A model generated the notes under the pieces. That model saw only the letters and a list, made by a program, of their open reading frames with translations. It had not been told where the DNA came from and made no database searches. From an uncultured Eubacteriales bacterium (GTDB taxonomy: Bacteria > Bacillota > Clostridia > Lachnospirales > Lachnospiraceae): a DNA stretch of 10,745 bases. This document shows, in pieces, positions 7,302 through 10,745 of this stretch. The stretch covers positions 1-10,745 of the forward strand of contig OMSN01000038.1 in NCBI GenBank assembly GCA_900313765.1, in the 5' to 3' direction. Numbering within the stretch: position 1 is the first letter of the stretch; every line of letters starts with the position of its first letter. A program made the translations under genes and the position numbers.

Positions 7302-8540
7302 TTATTCTGGCTGGACTTCGTCGGTCTGCGCTGCGTCATCTGCATAGTAGACGCCGTCATCCACATACGATCCGTCATCATAATACATACCGTCTTCGGC
7401 ATACTGTCCGTCATCGTAATACTCTTCCGGATACTGTCCGCCTTCGTCATCGTATCCTTCGTTGTAATACTCTTCCTGGAACTCATCCAGTTCACCGGAC
7501 TCGATCGCCTGTGTCTCAGACTTGATATCGATCTTGAAACCGGTCAGTCTGGCGGTCAGTCTGGCGTTCTGGCCTTCACGTCCGATGGCAAGCGACAGCT
7601 GGTAGTCCGGTACGACGACCTTCGCCTGCTTGTCTTCTTCGTCGACAAGGACTGTGACGACCTTCGCAGGACTCAGCGCGTTCTCAATAAAGTATGCCGG
7701 ATTCTCATCCCAGTTCACGATGTCGATCTTCTCGCCGTTCAGTTCATCCACTACCATGGCGACACGGCTTCCGTTCTGACCGACGCATGCGCCTACCGGA
7801 TCCACGTTCTCCACGTTGGACAGGACTGCCATCTTCGATCTGGAACCGGCCTCACGTGCGATCGCCATGATCTGTACGGTACCGTTCGCGACCTCGGCAA
7901 CTTCCTGCTCAAACAGGCATCTGACCAGATTCGGATGTTTGCGGGATACCAGGATCCTCGGTCCCTTCGGGGTATTATCCACATGAAGGACATAGACCTT
8001 GATCCTCTGGTTCGGGTAGTAGTTCTCGCCCTTGATCATCTCACTCTCATTCAGGATACCGTCCACCTTGCCAAGATTGATGGCAACATTGCGGCCGATG
8101 AATCTCTGAACGACACCTGTGACAACCTTGTTCTCCTTGTCATAATAGTCTGCGAACAGACTCTTTCTCTCTGCCTCGCGGATCTGCTGGAGAATGACAT
8201 TCTTCGCATTCTGCACCGCGATGCGGCCGAACGCACGGGAGTTGATGTCCACGTTGACAACATCGCCGATCTCATACTTGCTGTTGATCATACGAGCATC
8301 CGCAAGACTGATCTGGGTCATGCTGTCTTCGACTGTCTCCACGACTTCCTTGGCAAGATAGATGCCAAAGCTCTTCTTCTGCTGATTCAGATCTACCACG
8401 ATGTTTGACAGATCCTGGCGGTTAAAGTTGTTTCTGCAGGCCTGTTCAAGTGACTTGGCAATGGCCTCAAGCAGAACGTCACTTTTAATGCTTTTCTCTT
8501 TCTCAAGAATCAACAGAGCATCAAACAGTTCATCATTCAT
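7302..8540 (-). CDS. nusA: Transcription elongation/termination factor NusA
   Basis: NusA binds RNA polymerase near the RNA exit channel and stimulates pausing and intrinsic termination. The 412-residue product starts MNDELFDALLILEKEKSIKS and has the RNAP-binding N-terminal domain (about 1-125). An S1 domain follows (about 135-200), then KH1 with GACVGQNGSR (250-259) and KH2 with LAIGREGQNARLTARL (317-332). There are no acidic AR repeats of the E. coli kind. Instead there is a tail of about 60 residues (351-412) dominated by Tyr, Asp, Glu and Gly. The open frame continues 36 codons upstream into the end of rimP, but the conserved start is the ATG at 8540, preceded by AAGGA (8548-8552) at 7 nt and AGGAGG (8555-8560) further away. 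It follows rimP after 43 nt and is probably autoregulated through the rimP leader. Confidence 0.97.
   Translation of the reverse strand: MNDELFDALLILEKEKSIKSDVLLEAIAKSLEQACRNNFNRQDLSNIVVDLNQQKKSFGIYLAKEVVETVEDSMTQISLADARMINSKYEIGDVVNVDINSRAFGRIAVQNAKNVILQQIREAERKSLFADYYDKENKVVTGVVQRFIGRNVAINLGKVDGILNESEMIKGENYYPNQRIKVYVLHVDNTPKGPRILVSRKHPNLVRCLFEQEVAEVANGTVQIMAIAREAGSRSKMAVLSNVENVDPVGACVGQNGSRVAMVVDELNGEKIDIVNWDENPAYFIENALSPAKVVTVLVDEEDKQAKVVVPDYQLSLAIGREGQNARLTARLTGFKIDIKSETQAIESGELDEFQEEYYNEGYDDEGGQYPEEYYDDGQYAEDGMYYDDGSYVDDGVYYADDAAQTDEVQPE
7305..7490 (-). other. Tyr/Asp-rich low-complexity tail of NusA
   Basis: NusA residues 351-412 include short repeats such as EEYYDDGQY, GMYYDDGSY and VDDGVYYADD. 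There are about 12 tyrosines within 50 residues, and no Lys or Arg in the whole segment. In DNA this appears as reiterated CCGTCATC-like units on the plus strand between about 7340 and 7430. The segment is predicted to be disordered and strongly negative. This is an observation from composition, with no assigned function. Confidence 0.85.
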
Positions 8541-8583
8541 TGTTTTTTCCTTTTCCTCCTGTATACGGCTTTTTGATTGAAAT

Positions 8584-9048
8584 TCACCAGTCAAACGCCT
8601 CACGCACCAGCGCGAGGTCTTTTCTGGCAAATACAATTTCTCTGTCATCTTCGACAGTGATCGTCACACTGTCTGCATTCCAGCCTGTGAGCACTCCTCT
8701 CCATTCTTTCTCATGCTCAAACGGCTTATAGAGCCGAAGCTCGATCTCTTTTCCCTCATTGCGGACATAATCCTTATCTTTGCGGATCGCCCGTCCCAGT
8801 CCGGGAGAAGAAACCTCAAGTATATAGGCTTCGGAAATGAAATTCTCACTGTCCAGCTTCGCTTCCAGAGCTCTGCTTACGATCTCGCAGTCATCGACCG
8901 TGATCCCGCCCGGTTTGTCTATATACGCTCTGAGGTACCAGTTGCTCCCCTCTTTCACGAACTCGACATCGACCAGTTCCCATCCGCGCTCATCCAGGAT
9001 AGGGCTGACCAGCGCCTCTGTTCTGCTCTCATACTCGCTTCGGTTCAT
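8584..9048 (-). CDS. rimP: Ribosome maturation factor RimP
   Basis: RimP assists late 30S assembly, particularly around the S12 region. The 154-residue product has the N-terminal alpha/beta domain with ILDERGWELVDVEFVKEG (17-34) and LRAYIDKPGGITVDDCE (39-55). The family signature YILEVSSPGLGRAI (75-88) follows, then a C-terminal SH3-like domain (about 95-154) ending DLALVREAFDW. The ATG at 9048 is preceded by AAGGAG at about 4-5 nt. It is the first gene of the nusA-infB operon, with a candidate promoter and a leader hairpin upstream. Length and motifs are ordinary for Firmicutes. Confidence 0.95.
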   Translation of the reverse strand: MNRSEYESRTEALVSPILDERGWELVDVEFVKEGSNWYLRAYIDKPGGITVDDCEIVSRALEAKLDSENFISEAYILEVSSPGLGRAIRKDKDYVRNEGKEIELRLYKPFEHEKEWRGVLTGWNADSVTITVEDDREIVFARKDLALVREAFDW

Positions 9049-9069
9049 AGATCTCCTTCTTACACATGG

Positions 9070-9100
9070 AAGAAGAACGGGCTTGTGGCCCGTTCTTCTT
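9070..9100 (-). terminator. Perfect 13-bp hairpin in the rimP leader, candidate NusA-responsive attenuator
   Basis: The minus-strand RNA reads AAGAAGAACGGGC, a 5-nt loop CACAA, then GCCCGTTCTTCTT, a perfect inverted repeat. The GC core (CGGGC/GCCCG) is followed by an interrupted T-tract, TTCTTCTT, the form of a weak intrinsic terminator. It lies between the candidate promoter (9126-9154) and the rimP ATG, so every transcript from that promoter must pass it. It could equally serve as the end of the upstream topoisomerase transcript. Leader terminators are known in the rimP-nusA operons of other bacteria, and NusA-dependent autoregulation has been reported in B. subtilis. The role here is inferred. 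Confidence 0.7.
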
Positions 9101-9125
9101 TATCATCAGTATCAAATTCGTAAGT

Positions 9126-9154
9126 ATACTAACACTGAAATGCAGTAAATACAA
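9126..9154 (-). promoter_or_regulatory. Candidate promoter of the rimP-nusA-infB operon
   Basis: On the minus strand TTGTAT (9154-9149) is separated by 17 bp from TAGTAT (9131-9126), with TG one base upstream of the -10 as in extended -10 promoters. An overlapping alternative -10, TATACT (9128-9123), matches consensus better but has no good -35 at proper spacing. The predicted start near 9116-9119 would give a leader of about 70 nt. The region is AT-rich between two genes, which fits. Confidence 0.55.
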
Positions 9155-9179
9155 GGGGTTTCGGCAATTTTCTTCCCTT

Positions 9180-10745
9180 TTATTTCCTGAGTTTGGTCCC
9201 CTTGCCGCCGCGCTCTGCAATATGCAGCCGGTTCAGTGACACCATCCTGTCTGCGATCTCCACCTCGGACACAGCTCCGTCTTCCAGATAGTAAACAGTC
9301 TCGACCTCATCACCGGAAGACAGCCTGATCCCATGCACGCCCCGTGCATTCTTCTTCTGGACCGGTATGGCATCTTCCTGAATGCGAAGCAGATAATGGT
9401 TCCTGGTCGCGATCACCATTCCTGCCTGGAAATGTGCCGGATGTACGTCGATCAGCCGGTCTCCTTCCTCCAGCTTAGTCGCGGCTACCGTGAGCTTGGC
9501 AACGTCGAACTCGGAACCTTCCACAACCTTGATGTATCCGTGTGCCGTCGTGAAGATCAGCTGCTGCGTCTTTATCTCGTCAAGAGAATAGACCTGCAGA
9601 TACGATTCTGCCGAAGAGTCGTAATTGCACAGATTATCGATCGGAGTTCCCTTGTCGCGGAACTTGCCGTGCGGAACCTTCTCTGCTTTCAGGATATGCT
9701 GCCTGCCGATATCTGTGAACACGCACAGCCTGGAGTCGCTCATGCAGTGAAGGACGATCCGGTTCTCTTCATCGGCGGCATCCCTGTTTTTCTCATAGAT
9801 ACTCTCATCGATCGTCCGGGCGTATCCGAAACGGTCCATGAGGAACACGACCGGGAATGCCTCAGCCTTCCTGACTTCCAGGACGACTGCTTCCGCCTCG
9901 GTGATCTGTGTCTTCCTCGGCACTGCATATTCTTTCCTGAAGTCTTCCAGCTGCCGTACGATCACGTCTGCCATCGAACTGTAATTGTTCAGGATATCCG
10001 TATAGAGTTCGATCTTCTTCACGGTCTCATTGAACTCCGCAGTAAGAGCGTCGATCTCAAGTCCGATCAGTTTGTACAGACGCATCTCCAGGATCGCCTG
10101 TGCCTGCGCATCGGTAAACCGCAGTTTCGCGGCATCCGATTTTGATTTTCTGGACTTGAAACGGATGCCTTCTGTGATACCGTTCACCAGGCAGTTCTTT
10201 GCCATGGCGCGGTCTCTGGAGCCGCGCAGGATCTCTATGATCAGATCGATGACATCGACTGCACGGATCAGGCCTTCCTGGATCTCTTTCTTCTGCAGCT
10301 CGCTGTCCAGCATGCTCTGATACTTTTTGGTCGTCACTTCAAACTGGAAGTCAATATGGGCTTCCAGGATGTCATGCAGCGAGAGGGTCTCCGGCCTTCC
10401 GTCGGAGACTGCCAGCATATTGACGCCGAAAGTATCTTCCAGGCGCGTCTTCTTGTACAGAAGTTTTTCGATGTAATCCGGGTCCGCTCCTTTGCGAAGT
10501 TCCAGGACGATCCGGATGCCTTCCTTGGACGACTGGTTGGAAATATCAGAGATATCACTTCCCAGCTTGCTGTCCGCAAGGGCCGCAACGTCATTGAGGA
10601 ACTTGCCGATCCCTGCTCCGATCATGGTGTAGGGAATCTGCGTGATCACAAGCCTCTGGCGCTCAGAGCGGGGCACTTTCTCAACTTCCACCTTGCCGCG
10701 GACTTTGATCTTGCCGGTTCCAGTCTCATAGATCTGTGCAAGCTC
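9180..10745 (-). CDS. parC: Type IIA topoisomerase subunit A (ParC/GyrA family), C-terminal 521 residues
   Basis: The frame is open to the window edge, starting ELAQIYETGTGKIKVRGKVE, the conserved stretch after the breakage-reunion domain. The N-terminal part with the catalytic tyrosine is outside the window. Visible are the tower and coiled-coil parts (ITQIPYTMIGAGIGKFLND; TDAQAQAILEMRLYKLIGLE at about 211-230 of the fragment). From about 296 there is a beta-pinwheel DNA-wrapping domain with blade motifs such as MDRFGYARTID, FTTAHGYIKVVE and KKNARGVHGIRL. The protein stops at ERGGKGTKLRK. No GyrA-box is seen in the first blade, where gyrase carries QRRGGRG, and the pinwheel looks short. Both points favour topoisomerase IV A (ParC) over gyrase A, but the distinction is not proved. 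The gene ends 131 nt before rimP. Confidence 0.88.
   Translation of the reverse strand, partial: ELAQIYETGTGKIKVRGKVEVEKVPRSERQRLVITQIPYTMIGAGIGKFLNDVAALADSKLGSDISDISNQSSKEGIRIVLELRKGADPDYIEKLLYKKTRLEDTFGVNMLAVSDGRPETLSLHDILEAHIDFQFEVTTKKYQSMLDSELQKKEIQEGLIRAVDVIDLIIEILRGSRDRAMAKNCLVNGITEGIRFKSRKSKSDAAKLRFTDAQAQAILEMRLYKLIGLEIDALTAEFNETVKKIELYTDILNNYSSMADVIVRQLEDFRKEYAVPRKTQITEAEAVVLEVRKAEAFPVVFLMDRFGYARTIDESIYEKNRDAADEENRIVLHCMSDSRLCVFTDIGRQHILKAEKVPHGKFRDKGTPIDNLCNYDSSAESYLQVYSLDEIKTQQLIFTTAHGYIKVVEGSEFDVAKLTVAATKLEEGDRLIDVHPAHFQAGMVIATRNHYLLRIQEDAIPVQKKNARGVHGIRLSSGDEVETVYYLEDGAVSEVEIADRMVSLNRLHIAERGGKGTKLRK

Noticed and set aside
8541..8648. Upstream extension of the nusA frame by 36 codons into rimP
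   Set aside because: The conserved NusA N-terminus begins at the ATG at 8540 with AAGGA in front; the extension encodes nothing recognisable.
9070..9100. The leader hairpin as a terminator for plus-strand transcription
   Set aside because: The inverted repeat is symmetric and is followed by some T on the plus strand too, but no plus-strand gene is supported anywhere nearby.

Overview
The window is a slice of a core translation and transcription gene cluster from a Gram-positive bacterium, most likely a member of the Clostridia and plausibly Lachnospiraceae-like. Three things support this: the gene order rimP-nusA-ylxR-ylxQ-infB-rbfA-nrnA-truB-ribF-rpsO, with a DHH phosphoesterase (nrnA) between rbfA and truB; strong AAGGAGG-type Shine-Dalgarno sites; and roughly half G+C, judged by eye. 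The family-level placement is inference. Every supported gene is on the minus strand, so transcription runs from the right edge to the left edge.

Layout in the direction of transcription. (1) 10745-9180: the C-terminal two thirds of a type IIA topoisomerase A subunit (ParC/GyrA family), cut by the window edge. (2) 9179-9049: an intergenic region holding a candidate promoter followed by a perfect 13-bp hairpin in the presumed leader of the rimP operon. (3) 9048-6663: rimP, nusA, ylxR and ylxQ. (4) 6657-3454: infB, encoding an unusually long IF2 with a low-complexity linker of about 430 residues. (5) 3421-1148: rbfA, nrnA and truB, packed with a 4-bp overlap and a 7-nt gap. (6) 1102-197: ribF. 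(7) 200-78: a strong promoter whose -35 box overlaps the ribF stop codon, then a structured leader. (8) 77-1: the first 25 codons of rpsO, cut by the left edge.

The genes form one functional theme. RimP and RbfA mature the 30S subunit, IF2 starts translation, S15 is a primary 16S-binding protein, TruB modifies tRNA, NusA controls pausing and termination, and YlxR and YlxQ are small RNA-binding proteins. NrnA recycles nanoRNAs and pAp, and RibF makes FMN and FAD. No mobile element, CRISPR array, tRNA, rRNA or sign of horizontal transfer was seen. I do not see a new multi-gene system here. The points that merit a second look are regulatory (the rimP leader hairpin, the rpsO promoter and leader) and protein-level oddities (a Tyr/Asp-rich NusA tail, the repeat-bearing IF2 linker, a shortened loop in RibF, and five of nine complete genes starting with TTG or GTG).
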